Shown here piece by piece: positions 26,981 to 34,589 of a stretch of DNA of 38,325 nt. Each line of letters begins with the position of its first letter. Positions within the stretch are counted from its first letter, which is position 1. Source of the DNA: Chrysosporum bergii ANA360D (GTDB taxonomy: Bacteria; Cyanobacteriota; Cyanobacteriia; Cyanobacteriales; Nostocaceae); contig NZ_JANQDH010000075.1 in NCBI RefSeq assembly GCF_029891735.1, positions 1 to 38,325 of the forward strand, read 5' to 3'. Position numbers and translations under genes: made by a program. Below the pieces are notes generated by a model. That model saw only the letters and a list, made by a program, of their open reading frames with translations. It was not told the DNA's origin and did no database searches.

Positions 26981-27241
26981 TTATACTAAGTGCATTCTCA
27001 GGACGCTACGGGGAGCTTTACGGATTCTGGCTAGGATTGTTTGTTTACCCAAGCGTTGGCAAGCTTCATAACGGTGACAACCGGAAAAACCATAGTATTC
27101 TCCTTCTACTTCCAAGACATCAATGGGTTCTTGCTGTCCAATAGCTGCAATGGACTCCATTAAAGCTTGTACTTTATTTGGCTCGTTTGCGCGGGGTAAA
27201 GGCCGTTTAATTTGATTTAGTGGAATTTCCTCAACTCTCAT
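26981..27241 (-). CDS. srx: Sulfiredoxin
   Basis: Reduces the over-oxidised (sulfinic) cysteine of typical 2-Cys peroxiredoxins using ATP. The 86-aa product belongs to the ParB/Srx fold and has the diagnostic FSGCHRYEACQRLG, with catalytic Cys55, after EIPLNQIKRPLPR and QEPIDVLEV. The GCHRYEA motif and short length favour sulfiredoxin over a ParB-like nuclease fragment. I chose ATG 27241; an in-frame TTG at 27250 adds three residues. It sits directly upstream of dps. Confidence 0.88.
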   Translation of the reverse strand: MRVEEIPLNQIKRPLPRANEPNKVQALMESIAAIGQQEPIDVLEVEGEYYGFSGCHRYEACQRLGKQTILARIRKAPRSVLRMHLV

Positions 27242-27308
27242 AGTTGTCAACTGGGTTTTTATCTTGTCTTAATTATAGTCGTTATTACTTAAGAGTTGTA
27301 AGTTTGTG

Positions 27309-27412
27309 GCGAATTTTGCCCAAGTGAGGTACATTCTGAGCGGGGCTGTATTAAGCAGCAAGCAAGACTTGTATTTGTACTGAGCGCAGTTAAAGTATGC
27401 TCTCAGTAGAAG
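27309..27412 (+). repeat. Dispersed REP-like repeat, copy B
   Basis: Block 1 (27309-27337) differs from 307-335 at about three positions. Block 2 (27354-27409) contains AGCAAGACTTGT, ACTGAGCGCAGT and AAAGTATGCTCTCAGTAG, with a small insertion relative to copy A. It lies between srx and the decarboxylase gene. Confidence 0.75.
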
Positions 27413-27449
27413 AGCTTAATTTATAGTTAATAGTTAACGGTTATGTTTT

Positions 27450-28883
27450 TCATTTTTTCAGGACTTTTAAGGTTTTTAAACTAGTGTCAGCACAACCAGA
27501 GATAAATCCGCCTAGTGATTGAATTTGTTGTAAATATTCTAAGGCTGAGGAAGTAATTAACTCTCCTGGCATTAAAACCGGTATTCCCGGCGGATAAGGA
27601 CAGACTATCTCGGCGCAGATGCGATCGCTTGTTTCTGGTAATGGTAAGGTTTCAGTCACAGCAAAAAAGGCTTGACGGGGTGACACAACTGTTAAGTTGT
27701 CATCCCATATGGCTAACGGTTTTTGAGTTGGGGATTTATTAATAGTCTTGCTAGTTGCGAGGGTGATTAAACCTTGTATTAGTTGCTCAATATCAGAGGA
27801 GGTGTTGCCGAAGGTAATAATAAAGGTGAGATGTTGCCATGATGCCAACTCAGCTGTTACACCCAGTTTTTCATCCAGAATTTCCTCTGCTGCAAATCCT
27901 GTTAAACCCAAGGCGGAAACAGTGACGGTTAAGCGTGTGGGGTCTAAATTTGGCATTTGCAGCAATGATAAGCCGGGAATTGTGCTGATTTTGCTTCTAG
28001 CTGTGTCTGCAAGTTGCAAGGTGTGTGACATGAGGGCTTGTCCATGTAATGCCATTTGCTGACGTGCAGCATCTAGGGAGGCTAATAGAATATAACTAGG
28101 GCTGGTGGACTGGAGGATTTGTAAGGCTTTGTTAATGCGGTGGTGATTGATCCTGTGGCCTTGGATGTGTAACATTGATGCTTGGGTCATAGCCCCAAGC
28201 ACTTTATGAATTGATTGTATGGTTAAATCCGCACCTGCGGCTAATGCTGGGGTGGGTAGTTGGGGATGAAAGGCAAAGTGCGCTCCGTGTGCTTCGTCTA
28301 CCAGTAAGGGGATATTATATTTATGGGTAATTTGGGCGATGGCTGGTAAATCTCCACAAACACCGTAATAAGTGGGATATACTACCAAAACACTTTTGAC
28401 ATCTGGGTGTTTTTCCAGTGCTGCGGTGAGGGCTTGGGGTGTGATACTATGGGCAATATCTAAAACTGGGTCATATTCAGGATTGATAAAGATAGGTGTA
28501 GCACCTGAGAGGATTAACCCGGCGATGGCGGAGGAGTGAACATTGCGGGGTAAGATAATTTTATCACCAGGACTACAGGTAGCGAGAATGGCTGCGGCAA
28601 TGCCACAGGTGGAACCATTGACTAAAAACCATGTTTGTGATGCGCCAAAAGCCTCCGCTGCTAATTGTTGGGCTGCTTGAATTACCCCCTGGGGGGTAAA
28701 TAAATTATCTAAATTGGTTAGTTCTGTTAAATCCGCTGTGAACACTTTTGCGCCTAGTAAGTCGGTTAGAGGTTGAGCAATGCCTTTTCCGCCCTTATGT
28801 CCTGGGGTGTAAAAAGCGGCGTGAGCATGGGTTGTATAAGCTTTTAAGGCATCTAATAAGGGGGTTTGGTGTTGATTGGGCAT
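27450..28883 (-). CDS. Orn/Lys/Arg decarboxylase family PLP enzyme
   Basis: A 477-aa fold-type I PLP decarboxylase of the short SpeA/Cad group. The N-terminus carries AFYTPGHKGGKG, typical of the family. LVDEAHGAH (194-202) contains the cofactor-binding Asp196 and His199. The Schiff-base lysine is Lys227 in SIHKVLGAMTQAS. The C-terminal domain ends with CPYPPGIPVLMPGE, also diagnostic. It probably decarboxylates arginine (agmatine and polyamine synthesis) or lysine; sequence alone does not decide. It lacks the N-terminal wing domain of the inducible enterobacterial enzymes. The gene stands alone between repeat regions. Confidence 0.9.
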   Translation of the reverse strand: MPNQHQTPLLDALKAYTTHAHAAFYTPGHKGGKGIAQPLTDLLGAKVFTADLTELTNLDNLFTPQGVIQAAQQLAAEAFGASQTWFLVNGSTCGIAAAILATCSPGDKIILPRNVHSSAIAGLILSGATPIFINPEYDPVLDIAHSITPQALTAALEKHPDVKSVLVVYPTYYGVCGDLPAIAQITHKYNIPLLVDEAHGAHFAFHPQLPTPALAAGADLTIQSIHKVLGAMTQASMLHIQGHRINHHRINKALQILQSTSPSYILLASLDAARQQMALHGQALMSHTLQLADTARSKISTIPGLSLLQMPNLDPTRLTVTVSALGLTGFAAEEILDEKLGVTAELASWQHLTFIITFGNTSSDIEQLIQGLITLATSKTINKSPTQKPLAIWDDNLTVVSPRQAFFAVTETLPLPETSDRICAEIVCPYPPGIPVLMPGELITSSALEYLQQIQSLGGFISGCADTSLKTLKVLKK

Positions 28884-28946
28884 TTTTTTTAAAACTAAGT
28901 GTCTGTAATTTCATTTCAAAAGTATTTTTGTGGAATATAATTAACT

Positions 28947-29062
28947 AAATCCTCCTGTAACACAAGCATCCTGCTTGTTAAATCTTCTTGTAACACAAGC
29001 ATCCTGCTTGTTAAATCTTCTTGTAACACAAGCATCCTGCTTGTTAAATCCTCCTGTAACAC
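28947..29062 (+). repeat. 33-bp tandem repeat, 3.5 units, each with a hairpin
   Basis: Units at 28947-28979, 28980-29012 and 29013-29045, then a partial unit to 29062. Each full unit contains the palindrome ACAAGCATCCTGCTTGT (7-bp arms, 3-base loop) and ends in the spacer AAATC(C/T)TC(C/T)TGTA of the next. Differences are confined to C/T changes in the spacer. It fills most of the 236-base gap between the decarboxylase start and the dprA stop. Confidence 0.92.
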
Positions 29063-29119
29063 CAGACTATCATTTACATTTGTGTCTGAGGTGTTTAAGA
29101 CATACTATGTTTAATAGGT

Positions 29120-30274
29120 TTAATTTTTTTGATACCTCATTCCTGGTAGTTGGGAAACTAAACCCATTAGTTCTAACTCTAATAATGCACCGGAAAGCAA
29201 GCTGGTATTTATGCCTGTTTTTTGCACAATTACATCAAAGGATAAAATATCAGAGTTAATTGCATCTATAATTTGTTGCTGTTCTGGTGATAATTGTGGT
29301 AGTTTGGTTGGTGGTGGAATTGGTGTAGGGTTAGTTGGGTGAATTGGGTTAATTGGGTTAATGGTATCTAGTGTATCTAGTTTTGGTATTGCTCCTAGGC
29401 TTTTTAGCAGATGGTCTAGTTCTTTGAGGATGGGGGAAGCACCTTGACTGATTAATTTTAAACACCCCTGGGATTGATAATCATCTACTCTTCCTGGTAA
29501 GGCGTAAACATCTCTGCCAAATTCGTTGGCGTAGGTAGTAGTTATTATAGCCCCTGACTTATCCGGCGCTTCCATGACTAGCAGGGCGCGGGCTAAACCG
29601 GCAATAATGCGATTACGTCGGGGAAAGTGCGTGCGATCTGGTGGGGTTTTGGCTGGGTATTCACTGAGTACAAAGCCTTGATTTAAAATCTGGTTGTACA
29701 AGTCTTGATTTTTTCGGGGATAAATAACATCAACACCGGTTCCCAATACTGCAATTGTTCTTCCCCCTGCTTTCAGGGCGGCCAGATGACTTTCTGTGTC
29801 AATTCCCTCCGCCATACCGGAAACAACGGTAAAGCCATTTTTAGCCAAGGTTGTGCTAATCATTCGAGTCCAACGTATACCATATTCTGAGGGTCGCCGT
29901 GTGCCTACAATGCCTACTAATGGTTTTTGTCCTGAATTTTCTAGGGGTTCGATTTGACCCCGATAGTACAAAACCGTTGGCGGGGTGGGAATTTCTAAAA
30001 GTAACCGGGGATAATCTGGTTCTGGTGGTGTCCAAAAGTGGGGGTTTTGTTGCAGGTGTTCGCTCAGTAGTTTTTCAGGCTGTAGACGCGATCGCTGTTG
30101 GACTGTTTTTTCTAGGGTTTGAATACCAAAACCTTCAACTGCTGCTAATTCGGTTTTGGTAGCATTCCAAGCTGTGGCTAAAGTGCCAAAGTGTTCGTGT
30201 AGCCTGCGGATTAATACTGGACCGACTCCAGAGATTTGTGTCCAAGCTAGCCAATATGCTTTTTCTTCTACCAC
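29120..30274 (-). CDS. dprA: DNA-processing protein DprA (Smf)
   Basis: Protects incoming single-stranded DNA and loads RecA during natural transformation. The 384-aa product has an N-terminal helix-hairpin-helix region (~10-60). The Rossmann-like DprA core follows with GIVGTRRPSEYG (121-132), SGMAEGIDTESH, AVLGTGVDVIYP, SEYP, FPRRNRIIAGL and TTTYANEFGRDVYALPG. It ends in a winged-helix domain (~325-384). Between core and wing is a low-complexity stretch of repeated Asn-Pro-Ile/Thr (~305-325), encoded by a short DNA repeat at 29331-29362. The gene is complete, which fits the transformability known in several cyanobacteria. Confidence 0.94.
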   Translation of the reverse strand: MVEEKAYWLAWTQISGVGPVLIRRLHEHFGTLATAWNATKTELAAVEGFGIQTLEKTVQQRSRLQPEKLLSEHLQQNPHFWTPPEPDYPRLLLEIPTPPTVLYYRGQIEPLENSGQKPLVGIVGTRRPSEYGIRWTRMISTTLAKNGFTVVSGMAEGIDTESHLAALKAGGRTIAVLGTGVDVIYPRKNQDLYNQILNQGFVLSEYPAKTPPDRTHFPRRNRIIAGLARALLVMEAPDKSGAIITTTYANEFGRDVYALPGRVDDYQSQGCLKLISQGASPILKELDHLLKSLGAIPKLDTLDTINPINPIHPTNPTPIPPPTKLPQLSPEQQQIIDAINSDILSFDVIVQKTGINTSLLSGALLELELMGLVSQLPGMRYQKN

Positions 30275-30313
30275 TATGCTATCCTCACGGTTGAAAAAAG
30301 GGAACAGGTTACC

Positions 30314-30363
30314 CTAGTGTGAGCATACCTCAAATGCGCTCATTACAAGTCCTGCTCGCTGCT
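30314..30363 (-). repeat. Dispersed REP-like repeat, copy C (inverted)
   Basis: On the minus strand it reads AGCAGCGAGCAGGACTTGTA, then ATGAGCGCA and GGTATGCTCACACTAG, matching block 2 of copies A and B. It lies between dprA and the DUF2358 gene, which are divergent, so it may overlap their promoters. Confidence 0.75.
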
Positions 30364-30402
30364 CATAACATAATTTAACCACACCAGACACGGAGGAAAC
30401 TT

Positions 30403-30777
30403 ATGGATATTGTTAACATACTCAAACAAGATTATCAAACATTTCCCGCCCATCAAACATACAGTATTTATGATGAAAATGTTTATTTTCAAGATCCATT
30501 GAATAAGTTTAGGGGTGTTAAACGCTATGAGGAGATGATTAAGTTTATTCAGACTTGGTTTATTAATGTCCACATGGATGTACATGATATTCAACGTTTA
30601 GGGGACCTTATCAAAACTGAGTGGACACTGAGTTGGAATACACCCCTACCCTGGAAACCCCGCATTTCTATTTCTGGTAGGAGTGAATTATTACTCAACT
30701 GTGATAACTTGATTATTTCCCACATTGATTATTGGTATTGTTCACCGCTGGATGTGGTTAAACAGCATTTCGGTTAA
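30403..30777 (+). CDS. DUF2358 protein (NTF2-like)
   Basis: A 124-aa protein with the DUF2358 pattern. The N-terminus (LKQDYQTFPAHQTYSIYDENVYFQDP, split around residues 7-32) is followed by FRGVKRYEEMIKF and a beta-rich C-terminal half (EWTLSW, ISISGRSELLL, HIDYWYCSP). This is an NTF2/SnoaL-like alpha+beta cone. The family is widespread in cyanobacteria and plants, but the molecular role is unknown. GGAGG lies ~9 bases before the ATG. Confidence 0.85.
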   Translation: MDIVNILKQDYQTFPAHQTYSIYDENVYFQDPLNKFRGVKRYEEMIKFIQTWFINVHMDVHDIQRLGDLIKTEWTLSWNTPLPWKPRISISGRSELLLNCDNLIISHIDYWYCSPLDVVKQHFG

Positions 30778-30879
30778 TTCACATTCCTTAATAATCATGG
30801 TTTCAGGCAGATTATATGATTTAATTTCACGTTGTAGGCTCTCTATATACCGGGGAGAGAGGTAGAATACAGATATCAT
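30742..30879 (-). pseudogene. Possible small gene or gene remnant
   Basis: A 45-codon open frame starting at ATG 30879, downstream of the methyltransferase gene. Its translation (FYLSPRYIESLQ, then SYNLPETMIIKECEL) has a natural protein-like composition. It overlaps the 3' end of the DUF2358 gene on the other strand by 36 bases. I do not recognise it; it could be the tail of a lost gene. Low confidence. Confidence 0.2.
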
Positions 30880-30913
30880 GTGATTGAATTTAGCCGCACA
30901 ATGGCTTGATTTC

Positions 30914-33900
30914 TCATGGTTTGGATGTGGGGGTAAAGGTGCGGTAGGCTTGTAGGGCTGCTTGTTTGACTGGTTGGGGAACAAGGGGAAATGTGGTGAG
31001 GATGTAAGTAAATTCTTCTTCTGTTAAACCGTATAAGTGGGCTATGATTCCATCTAGTTCTGCGCGCAGGTGACCCCGTTCTGTTTCGTCGGTGACACCG
31101 TTTTCATGTGTTTCTATTCCCACTGCTTGGGCGAGTTGGTCAAATTCTGGGGTGGTGCAGATGAGTTTGGCTGCTCTTTCTACTATGTCTTGAAAATATT
31201 TATCCCCGGCTGTTAAGCGGGGTACTGGTAGTTGGTATATGAAAAACATATTCAGATTAGTAGTTACTTTCTGGCGCAAAAAATAATCAATTACAAAACT
31301 ATTAAATATTGTTAGGCTAAATAACATTTCTTGGTTATTTATAGCAATTTGATTATTTTGTAAATATGTCTGTGATACTAATAATGAGTTACCACAAAAT
31401 ACAGATTGGGGTAGAATACTGGAAATTAAAGACCTTTCATTTGTACTAGATGCTACTGACCTAAAACCAAGTCTATATGTTTGATAGTCTAATATTTGAC
31501 CATGATCAGTTTCATTCTTCCCTAATATAGCCCTTCTTCCTTCTAATTCATCTATCCAATACCTTGGTTGGGCATAAAGGTGAGTGAACTGATGAATCAT
31601 TTTACCTTCATAAAGGGGTAATCTGCCTTTTTTTGGTTGCTGGTGAAATAATTTACTATCATTGGTCATGTCAAATTCACGACTTAACCGCAAATTCCAT
31701 TTACCAGTTATTTTTTCACCCAGCAGGGGAAATTGAAGCATTTTTTCAGCAATGCAGATATCTACCTCGTTCTTAAACTCCATCACAGAGAGGGAGTCAG
31801 GAGATAATTGACGAATTAGAGGAACTGCTATTTTAATATGTTCATCGTGATTATGTAAAAATATATCCAGTTCATTAACTTGCACCGCTTCTCGCGGGTT
31901 GATGCGAAAACCAGACATAAATGAATTTGTCGATCCTCCTTTTTCAAAAGTTAACAAGCAGAACTTAAACCGATGATCTACACCTTCAAAAATAAATCTT
32001 TCATTAGAAATCCCAAATACAGCATCAATCTTGGTTTGGGTAAATAACATTTCTCGGAGTTGCTTAGTACCTAAGTCAGTATAAATACCGCTAGGGATCA
32101 CAATGCCACATTCTCCCTCAGAACGTAGTAAGTTAAAACATTGTTCTACAAATAACTTATAAAGGTTAATGTCTGTGCCAGATTTTTTGCCATTGACAAG
32201 GGAAATTTGATTTTTATACTGTTCTGCTGAACGGTAGTAAGCACTGACATGGGGAAATTCACTTTGATATTTTAACCAAGCATTAGCAATTTCTTCATCT
32301 TGTAAAAGTTGCTTTTGTTCTTTTTCAAAAGCCTTGATATTCATTTTTTTCTTGGTCACTAGTTCACTATATTGAGAGAAAAACTCTCTGGCGTTGGGTT
32401 TAAAGATTTCCCAAGGCGGGTTAGTGATAATTGCATCAAAACCACCCCGTGCTAAAACTTTATCAAAATGATAACCCCAATGAAAGGGCTTTAGTTCTTC
32501 TATATCTTTGAGGTTTAAAGTCCGCTTTTGTGGTTTTCCTGTTAATTGCCCTTGCTCATATTTAATACCCAATCGCTGACTAAACTCATCTAATAATAAA
32601 TTATTTAACTTACCTTGGCATTGGTGGTTGAGTTGGTCAATGTGCTGACGCAACATTAATAATCTATCATCTTGATTTGTGCCTTGTTCCTCACCAGGGA
32701 GAAAGGCGTGTTTTTTGTACAATTGAATGGAGTGATTTTTTTCTGCTAAAATCTTTTGATAATTATCTGCTGCTAAGGCTTGAAGTAAATTACCTTGTTG
32801 GGATTTTCCTACTGCATCAAAAGCGGTAGCATCCACCCGAATTAAACCAATTAAAGAATTACCCGCCATGATGTTAAAGTCAATGTTGGGCAGTGGTTCT
32901 AAATCATCAACAGTATGGGCAGAAGCAACTAACTCTAAAAATAACCGCAGTTTGGCAATTTCTACCGCTTCCGGCATGATATCAACACCATAAAGATTGT
33001 TGGTGATAATTTGTTTTTTGATATAATATTGTAAAGAATTATGTGCCGAGCGTTCTTGATGGACTCGCTCTTTCAGTGTGGGATTTGTAATTCTCATGTC
33101 AATGGTAGCCATAACATGAGAGTAGATATAAATCAGAGTTTGCATAGCAGCAATTAAAAATGCCCCGGAGCCACAAGCTGGATCTAGTAGAGAAATATGG
33201 GGTAAGATATCATCAAGTAAACTTTGACATAAATCAGCATCTAGTTTAGTGATTAAATCATTAATGTTGTCAAACTTACGAGAGGGTTTTAATTGGTTGA
33301 CTTGGTGCAGAATGAGTTTATTGATGGTGCGATCGCACAAATAGCCAGTAATTTCTGGACGGGTATAGTAAGCCCCAAAAGCCTTTTGATTAATATACTT
33401 TTCAAAAATATAACCCAACACATAGGGGTTAATTTCATTATCACTACCTCCTGGGGTATCGTCCAAATTCCAAGAGAATTTAGCAAATAAATTGAACACA
33501 CTGACAAAAGCCGCATCAGGAATCAAAATATTCTGATATTCTTGCTCAATTTGATGCTTTAAAAATAATCCGCCGTTTAAATATTTGACATTCCCGATTA
33601 ATGCTTGAGTATGGGGAGAGCGTTGTTGTTCAGGTTTAGCAAAACCTTCAAAAAACAAAGTAGTTAAAAACTCCTGATAAAATAAATTTTCCCCTCTAGC
33701 TTTACTTTTGTCTAGTTGATTTTGCAAATAAAAAGTATTATCATCACTAGTAAAGCCCTTAATAAATCCTTTTTTTTGCAAAAAATACACAAACATCAAG
33801 CGGTTAAGTAAAACCGAAGTATACAAGCGTTTATCTGCTTGATTATCAATACCCTTAATTAAACTCAAAAAAGTAGTATGTTGTTCTTGAAACTTCTGGA

Positions 33901-34402
33901 AAAAGCTCTTAGTTACTCGTTCAACATCAAAACCCCTTTGTAACCTCTCAGCAATATCAATAACTGTAATTTCCTCAATTTCCTCAATACCCACTCGCAA
34001 GGCGCTAATTTTACTTAAAAGTAAATCTCCAGTTTGACTTTTAGTAAAAACATGATCACGAGGATAAATTTTACTTCCCTCTCGCCTTACCCAATACCAC
34101 AAAGATTGAGTGCGATTATGATCAATAAAAATCAGCAAATTTTCTAAATGTAACTGAGCAATTTCCCTATAAATAGCCTCAAGAGTCCTAGCGTTAGGAA
34201 TTTCCGCCCCATTACAGGTGATTTCAAACACAACCGCCCCCGCCAGGGCAGCTATTGGAGAACGGGTATATTTTTGCTCATCAAATTCCATGAACACAGG
34301 TTTGTTTACTGCTGGGAACTCCCACCCCAACTGTTGAATAAATAAATCCTGAAAGTTAAAATCTTGTAAAAATTTGCGGCATTGCTGAAAGTTGATGGTC
34401 AT
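30914..34402 (-). CDS. Eco57I-type N6-adenine DNA methyltransferase of a restriction/defence module
   Basis: A 1162-aa protein of the large gamma-class adenine methyltransferases found in type IIG restriction, BREX (PglX) and DISARM (DrmMI) systems. Regions in order: an N-terminal alpha/beta region (1-160) without a clear PD-(D/E)xK nuclease motif; a helical region; YTRPEI (346-351); SAM-binding DPACGSGAF (407-415); GVDIMPEAVEIAK; the catalytic NPPW (661-664) in FDAIITNPPWEIF; and a C-terminal target-recognition-like part (~870-1100). It probably modifies one adenine strand of a specific site. It follows the helicase gene on the same strand with a 187-base gap, so the two likely act together. 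The host site is unknown. Confidence 0.85.
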   Translation of the reverse strand: MTINFQQCRKFLQDFNFQDLFIQQLGWEFPAVNKPVFMEFDEQKYTRSPIAALAGAVVFEITCNGAEIPNARTLEAIYREIAQLHLENLLIFIDHNRTQSLWYWVRREGSKIYPRDHVFTKSQTGDLLLSKISALRVGIEEIEEITVIDIAERLQRGFDVERVTKSFFQKFQEQHTTFLSLIKGIDNQADKRLYTSVLLNRLMFVYFLQKKGFIKGFTSDDNTFYLQNQLDKSKARGENLFYQEFLTTLFFEGFAKPEQQRSPHTQALIGNVKYLNGGLFLKHQIEQEYQNILIPDAAFVSVFNLFAKFSWNLDDTPGGSDNEINPYVLGYIFEKYINQKAFGAYYTRPEITGYLCDRTINKLILHQVNQLKPSRKFDNINDLITKLDADLCQSLLDDILPHISLLDPACGSGAFLIAAMQTLIYIYSHVMATIDMRITNPTLKERVHQERSAHNSLQYYIKKQIITNNLYGVDIMPEAVEIAKLRLFLELVASAHTVDDLEPLPNIDFNIMAGNSLIGLIRVDATAFDAVGKSQQGNLLQALAADNYQKILAEKNHSIQLYKKHAFLPGEEQGTNQDDRLLMLRQHIDQLNHQCQGKLNNLLLDEFSQRLGIKYEQGQLTGKPQKRTLNLKDIEELKPFHWGYHFDKVLARGGFDAIITNPPWEIFKPNAREFFSQYSELVTKKKMNIKAFEKEQKQLLQDEEIANAWLKYQSEFPHVSAYYRSAEQYKNQISLVNGKKSGTDINLYKLFVEQCFNLLRSEGECGIVIPSGIYTDLGTKQLREMLFTQTKIDAVFGISNERFIFEGVDHRFKFCLLTFEKGGSTNSFMSGFRINPREAVQVNELDIFLHNHDEHIKIAVPLIRQLSPDSLSVMEFKNEVDICIAEKMLQFPLLGEKITGKWNLRLSREFDMTNDSKLFHQQPKKGRLPLYEGKMIHQFTHLYAQPRYWIDELEGRRAILGKNETDHGQILDYQTYRLGFRSVASSTNERSLISSILPQSVFCGNSLLVSQTYLQNNQIAINNQEMLFSLTIFNSFVIDYFLRQKVTTNLNMFFIYQLPVPRLTAGDKYFQDIVERAAKLICTTPEFDQLAQAVGIETHENGVTDETERGHLRAELDGIIAHLYGLTEEEFTYILTTFPLVPQPVKQAALQAYRTFTPTSKP

Positions 34403-34589
34403 ATTCCCTTATCTTTTATACACAAAAACTTTTTAAATTATCATTAAATTATACACTATAGATTGCACCATAGAACAAAAAAACCCTGATCTTCTCCTCT
34501 TTAGTGTCCTTCGCGGCCTTTGCGGTTGATTAAAACAAAGAACTAAGTAACAGCCAACAAGTGATTGTACTCCCTGCTGATAAAAAACC
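34403..34589. other. Spacer between helicase and methyltransferase genes
   Basis: 187 bases without a gene. It includes the motif CCTTCGCGGCCTTTGCGGTT (34508-34527), of the kind often repeated in cyanobacterial intergenic DNA. No terminator hairpin was evident, so read-through from the helicase gene is possible. Confidence 0.4.

Noticed and set aside
26981-27250. ParB-like partition or nuclease protein
   Set aside because: The GCHRYEA catalytic motif, small size and dps neighbour fit sulfiredoxin better.
28947-29062. CRISPR array
   Set aside because: The units are contiguous tandem copies without unique spacers and no cas gene is present.
28975-29259. 94-codon open frame with repeated VTQASCLLN
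   Set aside because: Its repeats are simply the translation of the tandem hairpin array, and the rest is antisense to dprA.
30343-30594. 83-codon minus-strand frame over the DUF2358 gene
   Set aside because: It is antisense to a recognisable gene and has no motif.
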